DNA of 64,000 nucleotides from Frateuria terrea (GCF_900115705.1 NZ_FOXL01000002.1:682001-746000); one strand, 5' to 3'; counted from the first letter of the stretch, positions 9,030-18,770 are shown. Notes: a model not told the origin generated them from the letters alone. Numbers and translations: made by a program.

Positions 9030-10382
9030 CTACTGGCCGGCGATGGTCATCCGGTCCAGCAGGATCGAGCCGGACAGGATCTGCGCGCGCCGGTCCACGT
9101 CGTTGCCGACCGCGACGATGCCCGCAAACATGTCGCGCAGGTTGGCGGCAATGGTGATCTCCTCCACCGGATAGGCAATCTGCCCTTTCTCCACCCAGAA
9201 GCCCGCCGCGCCGCGCGAATAGTCGCCGGTCAGCGTACTCACGCCTTGACCCATCACCTCGGTGACCACCAGGCCGGTGCCCATGCGCTCGAGCAGTGCT
9301 GCGAAATCGCCCTGGCCGGGCTCGACCAGCAGGTTGTGGATGCCGCCGGCGTTGCCGGTCGACTCCAGCCCCAGCTTGCGCGCCGAGTAGCTGCCCAGGA
9401 TGTAGCGTGCCAGCACGCCGTTCTCGATCAGGGCGCTGTCGGCCGTGGCCACGCCCTCGGCGTCGAATGCGCCCGAGCCCATGCCGCGCGGCAGGAACGG
9501 GCGCTCGACGATGTTCAGCCATTCGGGCATCACACGCTTGCCTGCATGGTCCAGCAGGAAGCTGGCACGCCGGTACAGCGCACCACCGCTCACCGCGCTG
9601 ACCAGGTGCCCGATCAGCCCACGTGCGAGCTCCGGCACGAACAGCACCGGGCATTGGCGCGTGCCCAGGCCGCGCGAGTTCAGCCGAGCGAGCGTGCGCT
9701 CGGCGGCCTTGTCGCCCAGCGCCTGCGGACTCATGAAGTCGCCCGCGTCGCGCACCGAGTCGTACCAGTAGTCGCGCTGCATGCCGTCGCCTTCGCCGGC
9801 GATCAGCGAAAGCGAGAGCGCGTGCCGCGTGTTGCGTTCGCGCCCGACGAAGCCGTGCGAATTGGCGTACACCGACAGGGTCTGGCCCGCCTGCACGGCG
9901 GCGCCGTCGGAATTGGTGATTCCCGCGTGCGCGCGGCCGGCCGCCTCGATGCGCTGGCCCAGTTCGATCGCCCCGGCGGTGTCGACATGCCACGGATGCC
10001 ACAGGTCCAGATCGGGAAACCGGGTCGCCATGCGCGCCGGGTCGGCCAGGCCCGCGGCGGGATCGGCTTCGGTGTAGCGCGCGATCGCGCAGGCCTGGTC
10101 GATCGTCGCCTGCACCGAGGACGCGTTGAGATCGGCGGTGCTCGCAGTGCCCTTGCGCTGGCCGAAGTACACGGTCAGGCCGAAGCCGCGGTCGCGCGTG
10201 TGCTCGACGGTCTCCGCCTCGCCCAGCCGCACGTTGACGTTGAGCCCGCTGTCCACACTCGCCGCCACTTCCGCCGCGCTGGCGCCGGCGGCACGCGCGC
10301 GGCGGATCACGTCCTCGGCGAGCTCGGCCAGGCGGTCGAGTTCCTGTTGGCTGGTATCGGCGGACAAGGCGGCTGCACTCAC
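9030..10382 (-). CDS. pmbA: Metalloprotease PmbA/TldE family
   Basis: PmbA (TldE) pairs with TldD as a cytoplasmic zinc protease that processes small peptides, including microcin B17 and the CcdA antitoxin in E. coli. About 450 residues, the normal size, with the family pattern: the RRARAAGASAAEV start region, LNVNVRLGEAETVEHTRDRGFGLTVYFG, the GERDGM-like GEGDGMQRDYWYDSVRD block, and the C-terminal GVSTLTGDYSRGAAGFWVEKG and EITIAANLRDMFAGIVAVGND. GTG at 10382 is chosen: it begins VSAAALSADTSQQ and has AAGGA about 9 bases upstream; an upstream ATG at 10475 would add 31 residues with no family likeness. tldD is not in the window. The gene is divergent from the DUF1653 gene. Confidence 0.95.
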   Translation of the reverse strand: MSAAALSADTSQQELDRLAELAEDVIRRARAAGASAAEVAASVDSGLNVNVRLGEAETVEHTRDRGFGLTVYFGQRKGTASTADLNASSVQATIDQACAIARYTEADPAAGLADPARMATRFPDLDLWHPWHVDTAGAIELGQRIEAAGRAHAGITNSDGAAVQAGQTLSVYANSHGFVGRERNTRHALSLSLIAGEGDGMQRDYWYDSVRDAGDFMSPQALGDKAAERTLARLNSRGLGTRQCPVLFVPELARGLIGHLVSAVSGGALYRRASFLLDHAGKRVMPEWLNIVERPFLPRGMGSGAFDAEGVATADSALIENGVLARYILGSYSARKLGLESTGNAGGIHNLLVEPGQGDFAALLERMGTGLVVTEVMGQGVSTLTGDYSRGAAGFWVEKGQIAYPVEEITIAANLRDMFAGIVAVGNDVDRRAQILSGSILLDRMTIAGQ

Positions 10383-10473
10383 GGGGCGTTCCTTCAGGCA
10401 GGTAGAATGGGCGGCGGATTCCGCGCGACTCTTCGCACATGGGGTCGCCCCGATGCAATCAAAAGGAGCGCGC

Positions 10474-10710
10474 ATGCCACCGGCCGCCGGCGTCTACCGA
10501 CACTACAAGGGCCAGCGCTACCAGGTACTCGGTGTCGCCCGCCACAGCGAAACGCTGGAAGAACTGGTCGTGTACCGCGCGCTCTACGGTGAGCGCGGCC
10601 TGTGGGTTCGGCCTGCCGCCATGTTCAGCGAAACCGTCAACGTCGACGGACAGTCGCTGCCCCGCTTTGCGCTGGATACCGCCAGCCCCGACCCTTTGGA
10701 ACAGCCGTGA
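10474..10710 (+). CDS. DUF1653 family small protein
   Basis: A 78-residue protein with the DUF1653 pattern GVYRHYKGQRYQVLGVARHSETLEELVVYRALYGERGLWVRPAAMF, a short SH3-like beta barrel. Its function is unknown. ATG at 10474 follows AAAAGGAG by 7 bases, so the start is well supported. The stop overlaps the GTG of darP (GTGA), indicating one operon. It is divergent from pmbA, with about 90 bases between the two starts. Confidence 0.88.
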   Translation: MPPAAGVYRHYKGQRYQVLGVARHSETLEELVVYRALYGERGLWVRPAAMFSETVNVDGQSLPRFALDTASPDPLEQP

Positions 10711-11270
10711 GCCCGAGCCGCAGCCGCAATCAGACCGAACTCGACGAGCAGGACTACGGCCCCAGCCGCACCCAGCAGCGCCGCGAGGCGCTGGCCGTGC
10801 TGGCGCTCGCCACCCAATTGGTCGAGCTGCCCCCCAGCCGCCTGGCGAAACTCGACCTGCCGGAGGACGTTCGCGAAGAGATCGCCAACGTGCGGCGCAT
10901 CAGCTCGCACATCGCGCGCAAGCGCCAGCTGGCATTCCTCGCCAAGAAGATGCGCCGCCACGAAGACGCGGTATTCGACAGCGTGCGCGCCGAACTCGGC
11001 GAGAACCGCGAGCGCCAGCGCCAGGAAACCGCGGCCATGCACCGGCTGGAGGCGCTGCGCGAACGCCTGCTCGAGGACGACGAAGCCGCCGCCGCACTGA
11101 TCGCCGAACACCCGGCCATCGACCGCCAGCACCTGCGCTCGCTGGTGCGCCAGGCACGCAGCGAGCGCGCGGCGAACAAGCCGCCGCGGGCGTTCCGGGA
11201 GATCTTCCAGTTGCTGAAGGACCTGCAGCAGGACGACGCTGGCGGAGAAGACGAGGGCGTCGACGACTGA
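10707..11270 (+). CDS. darP: Dual-action ribosomal maturation protein DarP (YjgA, DUF615)
   Basis: DarP/YjgA is a 50S-associated factor in late large-subunit assembly. The 187 residues show the family features: an acidic-basic N-terminus (SRNQTELDEQDYGPSRTQQRREA), the LVELPPSRLAKLDLPEDVREEI block, SSHIARKRQLAFLAKKMRR, and a C-terminal helical part with RQHLRSLVRQARSERAANKPPRAFREIFQLLK. GTG at 10707 overlaps the previous stop and gives the expected length; an upstream in-frame start would add only residues encoded out of phase in the DUF1653 gene. In many proteobacteria yjgA neighbours pmbA, as here. Confidence 0.93.
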   Translation: MSPSRSRNQTELDEQDYGPSRTQQRREALAVLALATQLVELPPSRLAKLDLPEDVREEIANVRRISSHIARKRQLAFLAKKMRRHEDAVFDSVRAELGENRERQRQETAAMHRLEALRERLLEDDEAAAALIAEHPAIDRQHLRSLVRQARSERAANKPPRAFREIFQLLKDLQQDDAGGEDEGVDD

Positions 11271-11418
11271 GCGCCGGTCCATCGCCCGGACGATGGTCGA
11301 GACAAGCCCCGACACGCTCGCCCAAACCTTTCCCCGGCGCGGGAGCCCATTGGCCGTCAGCGCACGCACGCCGCCTGTTTGCCTGCCTGCCCGGAAGAGC
11401 GGCGCCGGCAAAGCTTGC

Positions 11419-12684
11419 TCAGAGCGAGCGCCGCGGCGACACCAGCAAATCGCCGAACAGCAGACCGGCCACCAGCGAGATCAGCAGCGTGACCAGCAGG
11501 ATCAGGCTGTCCATGCCCAGCGTCGTATCGCGCTCGAACAGGTAGGACACGCTGCGGAATCCGACGCTGCCGGGCACCAGCAGGATGATGCCCGGCTCGC
11601 GCACCACCGCGCCGGGACGGTGCATGTAGCGTGCGTAGAGGTTGGCCATCGCGCCCAGCAGGAACCCGCCGATGAACACGCCCACCGGCGCACCGGCGAT
11701 CGCCGTCGACAGCAGGCCGCCCCAGCGCGTGGCCAGGTAGCCGACGACCACCGCGCACACCACCACCGCCCAGTCGCGCCGCGCCGTGCGGAACAGGATC
11801 GCGAAACCCAGCGCGCCGACCAGCAGCGAGGGCCAGTCCATCCAGCGCGGCAGCGGCGGCAGCACGTAGGTGCCGGCGCTGATGCCGAACGCCGCGCACA
11901 GCTGGCTGGCCGCCACGGTGCCGAAGGTGAGCTTGAGCAGGGTCGCGATCGCGCCGCCCATGCGCGCCATGCCCGAGGTCAGGTGCTGGCTGGAGATCTC
12001 GCGCACCGCGGTGGTCAGCGACATGCCCGGCACCAGCACGATCAGCGCCGCCAGCACCACCGACTTGATCGCCAGCGGCACCACGAAGGCACTGACCAGG
12101 ATCGCGCCGGCGGTTGCCACCAGCGCACTGATCGCCTCGCTCGCCGCCGCCAGCCGTGGCCGTGTCGCCGAGAGCACGGTGATCAGGCCGATCACCAGGC
12201 CAATCGCGCCGGCCACCACCAGGTCGGCCCAGGAACTGTGCAGGAACAGCGCCGCCACGCTCGCCGCCGACAGGCCGTAGCTGCCGACCACGCCCGCCTG
12301 CGCACGGCGCGTTTCCGGGCGGCCCAGCTCGCGCAGCAGGCGGAAACCCTCGCGCAGGCCGAGCTCGCCGGCGATGGCGCGGTCGGCGATCGCATCGGCC
12401 TCGCACAGCCGCGCCAGGTTGACGTCACCGGGCGCCAACCGCACCACCTGGGTGACCTGGGCCAGGCCTTCCTCGCCGCGGCTGGCCTCGGCGAAGGAGA
12501 TGATGATCGCGGTGGGACTGGACCACACATCGGCGACCACGCCCAGTTGCAGCGCCGCCCCCGCGACGGCCATTTCCAGGCGCGGCGCGGACGTGCCGTA
12601 TTGATGCAGCCTGCGCGCAAGCTCAACCAGGAACGCGAGGCGGGTGTCGAACGGCGCCTGCGCCGCGCTGCCGACGGCGCTCAT
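11419..12684 (-). CDS. Threonine/serine exporter (ThrE) family protein
   Basis: A 421-residue fusion of the two ThrE halves. The N-terminal DUF1212 part begins with FLVELARRLHQYGTSAPRLEMAV and SSPTAIIISF, followed by about five membrane segments (residues ~140-255, including LVPGMSLTTAVREISSQHLTSGMARM). The C-terminal DUF3815-like part has further helices (about 270-415) with PGIILLVPGSVGFRSVSYL. Corynebacterium ThrE exports threonine and serine; the substrate here is inferred. ATG at 12684 overlaps the NfeD stop (ATGA), so these genes are translationally coupled. The longer open frame upstream runs inside nfeD and was rejected. Confidence 0.9.
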   Translation of the reverse strand: MSAVGSAAQAPFDTRLAFLVELARRLHQYGTSAPRLEMAVAGAALQLGVVADVWSSPTAIIISFAEASRGEEGLAQVTQVVRLAPGDVNLARLCEADAIADRAIAGELGLREGFRLLRELGRPETRRAQAGVVGSYGLSAASVAALFLHSSWADLVVAGAIGLVIGLITVLSATRPRLAAASEAISALVATAGAILVSAFVVPLAIKSVVLAALIVLVPGMSLTTAVREISSQHLTSGMARMGGAIATLLKLTFGTVAASQLCAAFGISAGTYVLPPLPRWMDWPSLLVGALGFAILFRTARRDWAVVVCAVVVGYLATRWGGLLSTAIAGAPVGVFIGGFLLGAMANLYARYMHRPGAVVREPGIILLVPGSVGFRSVSYLFERDTTLGMDSLILLVTLLISLVAGLLFGDLLVSPRRSL

Positions 12685-13127
12685 GCGGCGGCCCGGACCT
12701 GCAGCGTGTTGCCCTCGACCTTCACCACCTCGACCGTCGCGCCCAGCGGCAGGTCCGGCCCCGTGACCAGCCATTCGCCGTCGCCGACGCGGGCCTTGCC
12801 GCGGCCGTTGACGATGGGCGCGACCAGCACGTAGCGCTGGCCGACCATCTGCGCGCCGCGGCGGTTGAGCCGCTCGCCGGTCGATTCGGTCCGCCGCAGC
12901 TTCGGCCGCAGCATCCAGGCGTAGATCGCACAGGCAAGGAAGGCCAGCACCGCAAAGGCGATCGCCTGCATTAGCAGCGACATTCCGGGCATCAGCCAGG
13001 CCAGCGCTCCGGTCGCCCCCGCGCCAATGCCGATCCACAGCAGGAAGTAGCCCGGCAGCGCGACTTCCAGTGCGATCAGCAGCAGGGCCAGCAGCCACCA
13101 CAAATGATGTGCGGACAACAGGGACAT
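12681..13127 (-). CDS. NfeD-family membrane protein
   Basis: A short NfeD protein (148 residues): two or three membrane helices (LWWLLALLLIALEVALPGYFLLWIGIGAGATGAL and MQAIAFAVLAFLACAIYAWM) followed by a small soluble OB fold at the C-terminus (GQRYVLVAPIVNGRGKARVGDGEWLVTGPDLPLGATVEVV). Proteins of this type are partners of SPFH/stomatin proteins, and the SPFH gene lies 68 bases upstream on the same strand, as expected. A TTG directly precedes the ATG; ATG is preferred because AGGAG is then 7 bases away. Its role in membrane quality control is family knowledge. Confidence 0.92.
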   Translation of the reverse strand: MSLLSAHHLWWLLALLLIALEVALPGYFLLWIGIGAGATGALAWLMPGMSLLMQAIAFAVLAFLACAIYAWMLRPKLRRTESTGERLNRRGAQMVGQRYVLVAPIVNGRGKARVGDGEWLVTGPDLPLGATVEVVKVEGNTLQVRAAA

Positions 13128-13154
13128 CAAGGAACTCCTGCCTTCTCGGAGAAT

Positions 13155-13183
13155 CCCGGGCGCACGACGTCACGGTGCCCGGG
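13155..13183. other. Perfect GC-rich hairpin between SPFH and nfeD genes
   Basis: CCCGGGC and GCCCGGG are separated by 15 bases. There is no T-run, so it may be an attenuator, processing site or RNA stabiliser rather than a terminator. Its placement between the two co-directional genes is the only functional hint. Confidence 0.4.
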
Positions 13184-13194
13184 CGAACGGTGGA

Positions 13195-14139
13195 TCAGCG
13201 CGGCGGCGGCACCGCTTTCACCGTTCCCTGCTGCGACAGCGACTCCTTCGCCAGTTCGGCGATGCCCGCCAGCGAGCCGATGATGCCGGTGGCCTCCATC
13301 GGCAGCAGCAGCATCTTCTGGTTGGGCGAGTGTGCGATTTCCTTCAGCGCCTCGACGTACTTATTGGCGACGAAGTAGTTGAGCGCATTGAGGTTGCCGT
13401 TGGCGATCGCGTCGGAAACCATCTTGGTCGCCTCCGCTTCGGCCTCGGCCAGCCGGATGCGTGCCTCGGCCTCGCGGAAGGCAGCCTCCTTCTTGCCCTC
13501 GGCGGCCAGGATCGCGCTCTGCTTCTCGCCGTCGGCCTTGAGGATCGCCGCCTGCTTGAAGCCCTCGGCCTCCAGGATGTTCGCCCGCTTCTCGCGCTCG
13601 GCCTTCATCTGCCGCGCCATCGAGTCGATCAGGTCACGCGGCGGCGCGATGTCCTTGATCTCGATGCGGTTGACCTTGACGCCCCAGGGGTGCGTGGCCT
13701 CGTCGACCACGCGCAGCAGTTGCGCATTGATCGCGTCGCGCTTGCTCAGGGACTCGTCCAGGTCCATCGAGCCGAGCACGGTGCGGATGTTGGTCATCAC
13801 CAGCGCCAGCGAGGCCTGCTCCAGGTTGGCCACCTCGTAGGCCGCCTTGGCCGCATCCAGCACCTGGTAGAACACCACGCCGTCCACGCGCACCACGGCG
13901 TTGTCCTTGGTGATGACGTCCTGCGAGGGGACGTCCAGCACCTGTTCCATCATGTTCATCCGGGCGCCGACCGCCTGGTAGAACGGGATCAGGAAATGCA
14001 GGCCAGGGCTCAGCGTGCGCGTGTAGCGGCCGAAGGTCTCCACCGTCCATTCGTAGCCCTGCGGCACGATCCGCACCAGCTTGGCGATGACGATGACCGC
14101 CAGCACGATGATGACGACGCCGATCACGATGCTGCCCAT
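13195..14139 (-). CDS. SPFH/Band 7 (stomatin, QmcA-like) protein
   Basis: A 314-residue stomatin-type protein: one N-terminal membrane anchor (residues 3-20), the Band 7/SPFH domain (about 22-180) with [29 protein letters not shown] and [19 protein letters not shown], and a C-terminal coiled coil (about 190-250) rich in Ala, Glu and Lys ([27 protein letters not shown]). These proteins oligomerise in membrane microdomains and modulate proteases such as FtsH; E. coli QmcA is the nearest well-known analogue. It forms a unit with the downstream nfeD and the ThrE-like gene. The start is ATG with GAGGGGG shortly upstream. Confidence 0.94.
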   Translation of the reverse strand: MGSIVIGVVIIVLAVIVIAKLVRIVPQGYEWTVETFGRYTRTLSPGLHFLIPFYQAVGARMNMMEQVLDVPSQDVITKDNAVVRVDGVVFYQVLDAAKAAYEVANLEQASLALVMTNIRTVLGSMDLDESLSKRDAINAQLLRVVDEATHPWGVKVNRIEIKDIAPPRDLIDSMARQMKAEREKRANILEAEGFKQAAILKADGEKQSAILAAEGKKEAAFREAEARIRLAEAEAEATKMVSDAIANGNLNALNYFVANKYVEALKEIAHSPNQKMLLLPMEATGIIGSLAGIAELAKESLSQQGTVKAVPPPR

Positions 14140-14218
14140 GGCTCCCCCTCCTGTGGTTGAGCGGCGAGTATAGGCGAGCGCGGACAGCCGGATGCCTCCC
14201 GCAGCCGGGAGGCCCGGG

Positions 14219-15592
14219 TCAGGACTTGGCGGGCAGCAGCAGGCTCACGCGCAGGCCGCCGTCCTCGCGGTTGGCCAGCGTGATACGCCCGCCGTGCGCC
14301 TCGGTGATCTCGCGTGCCAGCGCCAGGCCCAGGCCGGTGCCGGCGCGCTTGGTCGAATAGAACGGCAGCAACGCCTGCGCCAGCACCGTCTCGCTCATGC
14401 CGGGACCGCGGTCGGCCACCTCGATGCGCCAGTCGTGGCCGACCTGCGCCAGCGAAAGCGTGACGCCGTCCTCCGCGCCACCGGCTTCGTGCGCGTTCTT
14501 GATCAGGTTGATCAGCACCTGTTCGATCTGCGCCTTGTCGAACCAACCCGGGTCGTCCGGCACCGTGCCGACCAGCCGGAAACGGCAATGCAGCGCCAGG
14601 CTGTCCAGGAACGCCTGCCAGTCGATCGCCTGCGGCTGCGGCGTGGGCAGCTTGGCGAAGCTGGCGTAGCCGGCGATGAAGCCGTGCAGGTGCCGCGCGC
14701 GTTCGCCGATGGTGGCGAACACGCCGGGCAGCCGCGCCATGTCGCCGCGCCGGGCCAGTTCCGCGCCGGAGTGCGCAAGCGAGGAAATGGGCGCCAGCGA
14801 GTTGTTGAGCTCGTGGCTGATCACGCGGATCACCCGCTTCCAGGTCGCCACTTCCTGCCGCGACAGCTCGCGCGTCATGCGCCGGAACGAATACAGCTTG
14901 TGCGGCCGTCCCTGCAGGCGGAACAGGCGCTGGGACAGGTGGAAGGTTTCCTCGGCGCCGTCCATCGGCACGCTGAGCAGCACGTCCTCGCCGCTTTCCA
15001 CCGCGCGCCGCAGCGCCTCGGGCACGTTGAGCAGCAGCTCGCCGAAGTCCAGCCCGTTGAGGCTGCGTCCCTCGTTGAACAGGTGCCGCGCGGCGATATT
15101 GGCGTAGGCCACGCGGCCCTGCGTGTTGGCCAGCACCAGCGACACCGGCGTGTGCTGCACGACGGTGTCCAGCAGCAGCTCGCGCTGCACCAGGTGCTGG
15201 CGTTGTTCGCGCAGGGTCTGGCCCAGCGCGTTGTGCATGCGGATCAGCTCGCCGAGCTCGTCGCGGCGATCGGCGGAGATCGAGAAGCTGAAGTCGCCGT
15301 CGCGGTAGCTCGCCACCGCGCCTTCCAGCGCGCGCAACAGGCGGCGGATCGGCGCCATCACCAGCGCCCCCAGCCACAGTGCCAGCGGCAACAGCACCAG
15401 CAGGCTGGCCAGCAGGCCGCCGGAGATGCCCGGCAGGGTCGGCAGGTGCGCGCCCAGGCGCGGATCGTGGCGCAGCCAGGAGAGCAGCTCCGGCAGCGGC
15501 CACTGGGTGATGCCGGCGTAGACGGCCGCGCCGCTCAGGCTAGCCAGCATCAGCAGCCCGCTCAGCCGGGCCTGCAGCGATCTCAGTTGCAT
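14219..15592 (-). CDS. Membrane sensor histidine kinase (NtrY-like), partner of the sigma-54 regulator
   Basis: A 457-residue kinase. Membrane helices at about 11-30 and 57-80 flank a short periplasmic loop of some 26 residues, followed by a HAMP-like segment (80-133), a PAS domain (about 140-235, [22 protein letters not shown]) and the kinase core. The phospho-acceptor is His260 in [19 protein letters not shown], the N box is [13 protein letters not shown], and the G boxes are DRGPGMS and [21 protein letters not shown] is the H-box form of NtrY/NtrB-like kinases that serve NtrC-type regulators, and such a regulator lies about 470 bases upstream on the same strand. A longer frame upstream of ATG 15592 overlaps the small secreted gene and was rejected. 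The signal it senses is unknown. Confidence 0.92.
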   Translation of the reverse strand: MQLRSLQARLSGLLMLASLSGAAVYAGITQWPLPELLSWLRHDPRLGAHLPTLPGISGGLLASLLVLLPLALWLGALVMAPIRRLLRALEGAVASYRDGDFSFSISADRRDELGELIRMHNALGQTLREQRQHLVQRELLLDTVVQHTPVSLVLANTQGRVAYANIAARHLFNEGRSLNGLDFGELLLNVPEALRRAVESGEDVLLSVPMDGAEETFHLSQRLFRLQGRPHKLYSFRRMTRELSRQEVATWKRVIRVISHELNNSLAPISSLAHSGAELARRGDMARLPGVFATIGERARHLHGFIAGYASFAKLPTPQPQAIDWQAFLDSLALHCRFRLVGTVPDDPGWFDKAQIEQVLINLIKNAHEAGGAEDGVTLSLAQVGHDWRIEVADRGPGMSETVLAQALLPFYSTKRAGTGLGLALAREITEAHGGRITLANREDGGLRVSLLLPAKS

Positions 15593-15620
15593 GCGGGGCT
15601 CCGGCCGCGGGCCTGGCGTC

Positions 15621-15956
15621 TCAGTGGCACGCAGGGTCCATCGGCGTCTGCGGACAGTTGACCGCCGGGCGGCCATTGCGGTCCATGGCTCCCACGGTGC
15701 CGACCCCGGCGCTGCCCGAGTGCTCCTGCGCCGCGTTGCCCGGCAGCGGCATGGGGCCGCGACGGTCCTTGAACTTGAAGTGGGACGCCTGCCCGTGCTC
15801 CGTCGCCGGGCTGGCGGCATCGGAGCGATAGCTGGCCGTAGATGCCGGCGCCGGCTTGCTCCAGCTGTCGCTAGCGGGCGGAGCGGACGGGACCGATTGG
15901 GCCTGCGCCGCACCGGCGGCAAGCAGGGAGGCAAGCACGGCAACTCGGATACGCAT
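15621..15956 (-). CDS. Small secreted protein between regulator and kinase
   Basis: This gene is not recognised. The 111-residue product starts with a clear signal peptide (MRIRVAVLASLLAAGAAQA, cleavage likely before QSV). The mature part is hydrophilic, low in complexity and probably disordered: a Ser/Pro/Ala-rich stretch, then HFKFKDRRGPMPLPGNAAQ, and a C-terminus with NCPQTPMDPACH holding two cysteines seven residues apart. It lies 28 bases upstream of the kinase and about 100 bases downstream of the response regulator, so it is probably part of this unit. A periplasmic accessory to the short-looped kinase, or a transported substrate, are possible but untested ideas. Confidence 0.7.
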   Translation of the reverse strand: MRIRVAVLASLLAAGAAQAQSVPSAPPASDSWSKPAPASTASYRSDAASPATEHGQASHFKFKDRRGPMPLPGNAAQEHSGSAGVGTVGAMDRNGRPAVNCPQTPMDPACH

Positions 15957-16060
15957 GGATCCTGCTCCTGGGGCACGGACACCGATCATCCCGCGCCCGC
16001 CGCGCAGCGGCAACCGACGGAAGACACGGATGCCGCCCGCTCGCGAACGCACTGCACGCG

Positions 16061-17398
16061 TCAGCCGGTGGCCAGCCCGTAGCGCTCCATCCGCCGGTAC
16101 AGCGCCTGGCGCGACAGGCCCAGCGACTGCGCCGCTCGGCTGACCACGCCGTCGGCCCGCTGCAGCGCGGTTTCCACCGCCTCGCGGCTGGGCTCGTCCA
16201 GGTTGCGCGCCACCGCCGGCGTGTGCTGCGGCAGGTTGAGCAGGTGCGGGGTCACCACGCCATCGGTGGCCAGCAGGGCGGCACGCTCGATCGCGTTCTT
16301 CAGTTCGCGCACGTTGCCAGGCCACGGGTAGCTCACCAGCGCCTCGCGCGCCGCATCGCCCAGCTCGGCGCGGCCGTCGAGGAAGTATTCGGCCAGCGGC
16401 ACGATGTCGTCGCTGCGCTCGGCCAGCGGCGGCAGGTTTACCTCGATCACGTTGAGACGGTAGTAGAGGTCCTCGCGGAACGTGCCGGCGCGCACCATCG
16501 CCTTGAGGTCGGCATTGGTCGCGGAAAGCACGCGCACCTTGACCTGCCGCGTGCGGCCCGAGCCCAGCCGTTCGAACTGCCCGGTCTCCAGCACGCGCAG
16601 CAGCTTGACCTGTCCCGGCAGCGGCAGGTTGCCGATCTCGTCCAGGAACAGCGTGCCGCCATCGGCGAGCTCGAAGCGCCCCTCGCGCGCCTTGTTGGCA
16701 CCGGTGTAGGCACCGGCGTCGGCACCGAACAGCTCCGCCTCGATCAGCTCGCCCGGCAGCGCGCCGCAGTTGACCGCCACGAAGGGCCCGTGCTTCACCG
16801 GCGAATTGGCGTGCACGATGCAGGCGATGCGCTCCTTGCCCGCGCCGTTGGGTCCGGTGATCAGCACCGGCACGTGCGAGCGCGCGACCTGACAGGCGAG
16901 CTCGAGCGTCTGCGCCATCGCGTCGGAGGCAAATACCAGCGAGTCCAGCTCGTAGGTCTGGCGCAGCACCTCGCGGCGCCGGCGGCGCTCGCGGCGGGTG
17001 CGGTTGACCTCGCGGGTCGACTCGGACAGCTCCAGCAGGTTCTCCACCGTGGCCAGGAGCTTGGTGTCGTCCCACGGCTTGGCCACGTAGTCGGCGGCGC
17101 CGGCCTTGACCAGCTCCACCGCGGTTTCCAGGTGCGTCCAGGCGGTCAGCAGAATCAGCGGCAGGTCGGTGTGGCGCTGGCGGATCGCGCGGAACAGCGC
17201 CACGCCTTCCTCGCCGGAGGTGGTGTCGGCGGTGAAGTTCATGTCCTGGATCACCACGTCCACCAGCTCGCGGTCGAGCGTGGCCAAGCCGTCCTGCGGC
17301 GTCATCGCGATCAGCGGGCGGATGTCGTGCAGCGAAAGCAGCAAGGACAGCGCTTCGCCCACCGCGGGGTTGTCGTCAATGATCAGGACGGTTCGCAT
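16061..17398 (-). CDS. Sigma-54-dependent response regulator (NtrC family)
   Basis: A 445-residue activator with all three NtrC parts. The receiver domain (1-120) has [14 protein letters not shown], phospho-acceptor Asp52 in VVIQDMNF, and the conserved Thr/Lys in LLTAWTH and VAKPWDD. The AAA+ domain (about 155-385) has Walker A GPNGAGKE, the sigma-54 contact loop GAYTGA, and Walker [11 protein letters not shown]. The C-terminal Fis-type helix-turn-helix has [20 protein letters not shown] at 17398 has AGGA 7 bases upstream and begins exactly at the receiver. It is downstream of the permease array that starts from a sigma-54 promoter at 36.28 kb, making that promoter its likely target. Confidence 0.95.
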   Translation of the reverse strand: MRTVLIIDDNPAVGEALSLLLSLHDIRPLIAMTPQDGLATLDRELVDVVIQDMNFTADTTSGEEGVALFRAIRQRHTDLPLILLTAWTHLETAVELVKAGAADYVAKPWDDTKLLATVENLLELSESTREVNRTRRERRRRREVLRQTYELDSLVFASDAMAQTLELACQVARSHVPVLITGPNGAGKERIACIVHANSPVKHGPFVAVNCGALPGELIEAELFGADAGAYTGANKAREGRFELADGGTLFLDEIGNLPLPGQVKLLRVLETGQFERLGSGRTRQVKVRVLSATNADLKAMVRAGTFREDLYYRLNVIEVNLPPLAERSDDIVPLAEYFLDGRAELGDAAREALVSYPWPGNVRELKNAIERAALLATDGVVTPHLLNLPQHTPAVARNLDEPSREAVETALQRADGVVSRAAQSLGLSRQALYRRMERYGLATG

Positions 17399-17410
17399 CT
17401 TTTTCCTACA

Positions 17411-17422
17411 CATGCCGGCATG
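17411..17422. promoter_or_regulatory. 12-bp perfect palindrome before the response regulator gene
   Basis: CATGCCGGCATG lies 13-24 bases upstream of the regulator start codon. It could be an operator or part of a leader hairpin, or chance. It differs from the TGTCC/GGACA palindrome upstream of the cluster, so I do not assign a binding protein. I see no sigma-54 promoter or strong terminator in the rest of the gap at 17399-17555. Confidence 0.25.
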
Positions 17423-17555
17423 GATGCAGCTCCACGCCAAAAGGTTGCCATTCGGCGACGACGCGCCTGCGACGCCGCCCATAGCCTACCTGGCCCGCAG
17501 CTGCCGTGCGTGCCCGCGACCCGCGGCTACGTTGGAGCAGGCATTGGCGCGCTGC

Positions 17556-18770
17556 TCACACCGAGCGCGTCGCCACCACCGGAGGCACCGCCGCCGCACG
17601 CAGCGCCGGGGCCAGCACGGACAGCTGGCCGAGCCCCCACAGCACCAGCGCACCGATCGGCAGGTACAGCAGCGGCAGGCGCGGCAGCTCGTATTGGGTC
17701 ATCAGCAGGAGGTTGATGCCGAACGCGAGCAGCATGCCGAGCCCGATGCCGAAGCTGACGATGAGGAAGTTTTCGGTCTGGAAGTAGCCCAGGATGTCGC
17801 CGCGGGTGGCACCCAGTGCGCGGCGCACGCCGATCTGCTTGCGCCGCTGGGCGACCCAGAAGCTGGTCAGGCCGACGATGCCCAGCGCGGTCACCAGCAG
17901 CAGCGCGACGATGACGCCCAGCAGCATGCCGGCCATGGCGCGGTCGTCGCGGAAGTAGCGGTCGCGCAGCTGCGGCAGGGTCTGGCTGCCCAGGCTGTCG
18001 ACCACCACTTCCGGGGCGATCTTGGCGATCCGCGCGCGGGCATCGCGCAGCACGCGGTTCAGTTGGTCCGGGGCGGCGCGCAACAGGTAGACGCCGGCAA
18101 GGTTCTCGCCCGGCAAGGCCGGCACGAACACCGACCACTCGCGCGTTTCCGGACCGCCCTGGCCGCCCGCCGGTCGCGCCAGGTGGTCCACCACGCCCGT
18201 CACGCGATACGGACGATCGGCGCACCAGATCACCTTGCCCAGCGGGTCGGCATCCGGCCACAGGTGCGCGGCGAGTGCGCGGCTCACCAGCACCGGGGCG
18301 CTCTTGGGCAGGAAGTCTGCCACTGCGCTCATGTCGGTCGCCTGCGGCGCGCGGCCCGACACCACGTGCAGGCCCAGCGCCTCGAAGCTGCCCGGCCCGC
18401 CCACGTAGAAGTCGACCACGCCGGCCGAATCGGGCGTATCGCGGCTCAGCTTGATGCCCGCGGTGCCGGCGTGCTGGCCGAACGGCACCGCGTTGATCAC
18501 GCTGACCGATTGGATGCCGGGAATCGTGCGCAGCCCGTCGAGTACCCGCGCGTTGAGGTCGGTCGCCTGCGATGGGTCGAAGCCGGTGAGCGTCAACTCG
18601 GCCAGCGAGGTCTCGTCGACCCCGCTTTGCAGGCGCGTCTGCTGCAGGCGATTGGCGATCAGGAAGCACGCATTGCAGAGCACGGCGCAGGCAAGCGCGA
18701 TCTCCATGACGATCAGCAGCGTGGCCAGGCGGTGGCGGCGCAATGCGGCGAGGACGGGTTGTATCTGCAT
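17556..18770 (-). CDS. FtsX-type ABC permease, B-type, pair 6 (B6)
   Basis: The last permease of the array (404 residues). It has the MacB-like topology: helix 1 at about 16-38 (LLIVMEIALACAVLCNACFLI), a periplasmic domain of about 240 residues, then three C-terminal helices. The cytoplasmic motif between helices 2 and 3 is SFWVAQRRKQIGVRRALGATRGDILGYF, the segment that contacts the ATPase in this family. It ends VPPVVATRSV, as the other B-type proteins do. It belongs to subgroup 2 (LEIALxCA helix, with B4 and B5). The gap to its partner A6 is 48 bases, wider than the 10-12 bases in pairs 1-5. AAGGAG lies upstream of the ATG. Confidence 0.92.
   Translation of the reverse strand: MQIQPVLAALRRHRLATLLIVMEIALACAVLCNACFLIANRLQQTRLQSGVDETSLAELTLTGFDPSQATDLNARVLDGLRTIPGIQSVSVINAVPFGQHAGTAGIKLSRDTPDSAGVVDFYVGGPGSFEALGLHVVSGRAPQATDMSAVADFLPKSAPVLVSRALAAHLWPDADPLGKVIWCADRPYRVTGVVDHLARPAGGQGGPETREWSVFVPALPGENLAGVYLLRAAPDQLNRVLRDARARIAKIAPEVVVDSLGSQTLPQLRDRYFRDDRAMAGMLLGVIVALLLVTALGIVGLTSFWVAQRRKQIGVRRALGATRGDILGYFQTENFLIVSFGIGLGMLLAFGINLLLMTQYELPRLPLLYLPIGALVLWGLGQLSVLAPALRAAAVPPVVATRSV

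Noticed and set aside
17399-17555. A sigma-54 promoter or strong terminator separating the last permease from the response regulator
   Set aside because: No GG-N10-GC element with a good consensus and no hairpin with T-run were found, so I cannot say whether the regulator is part of the long transcript.
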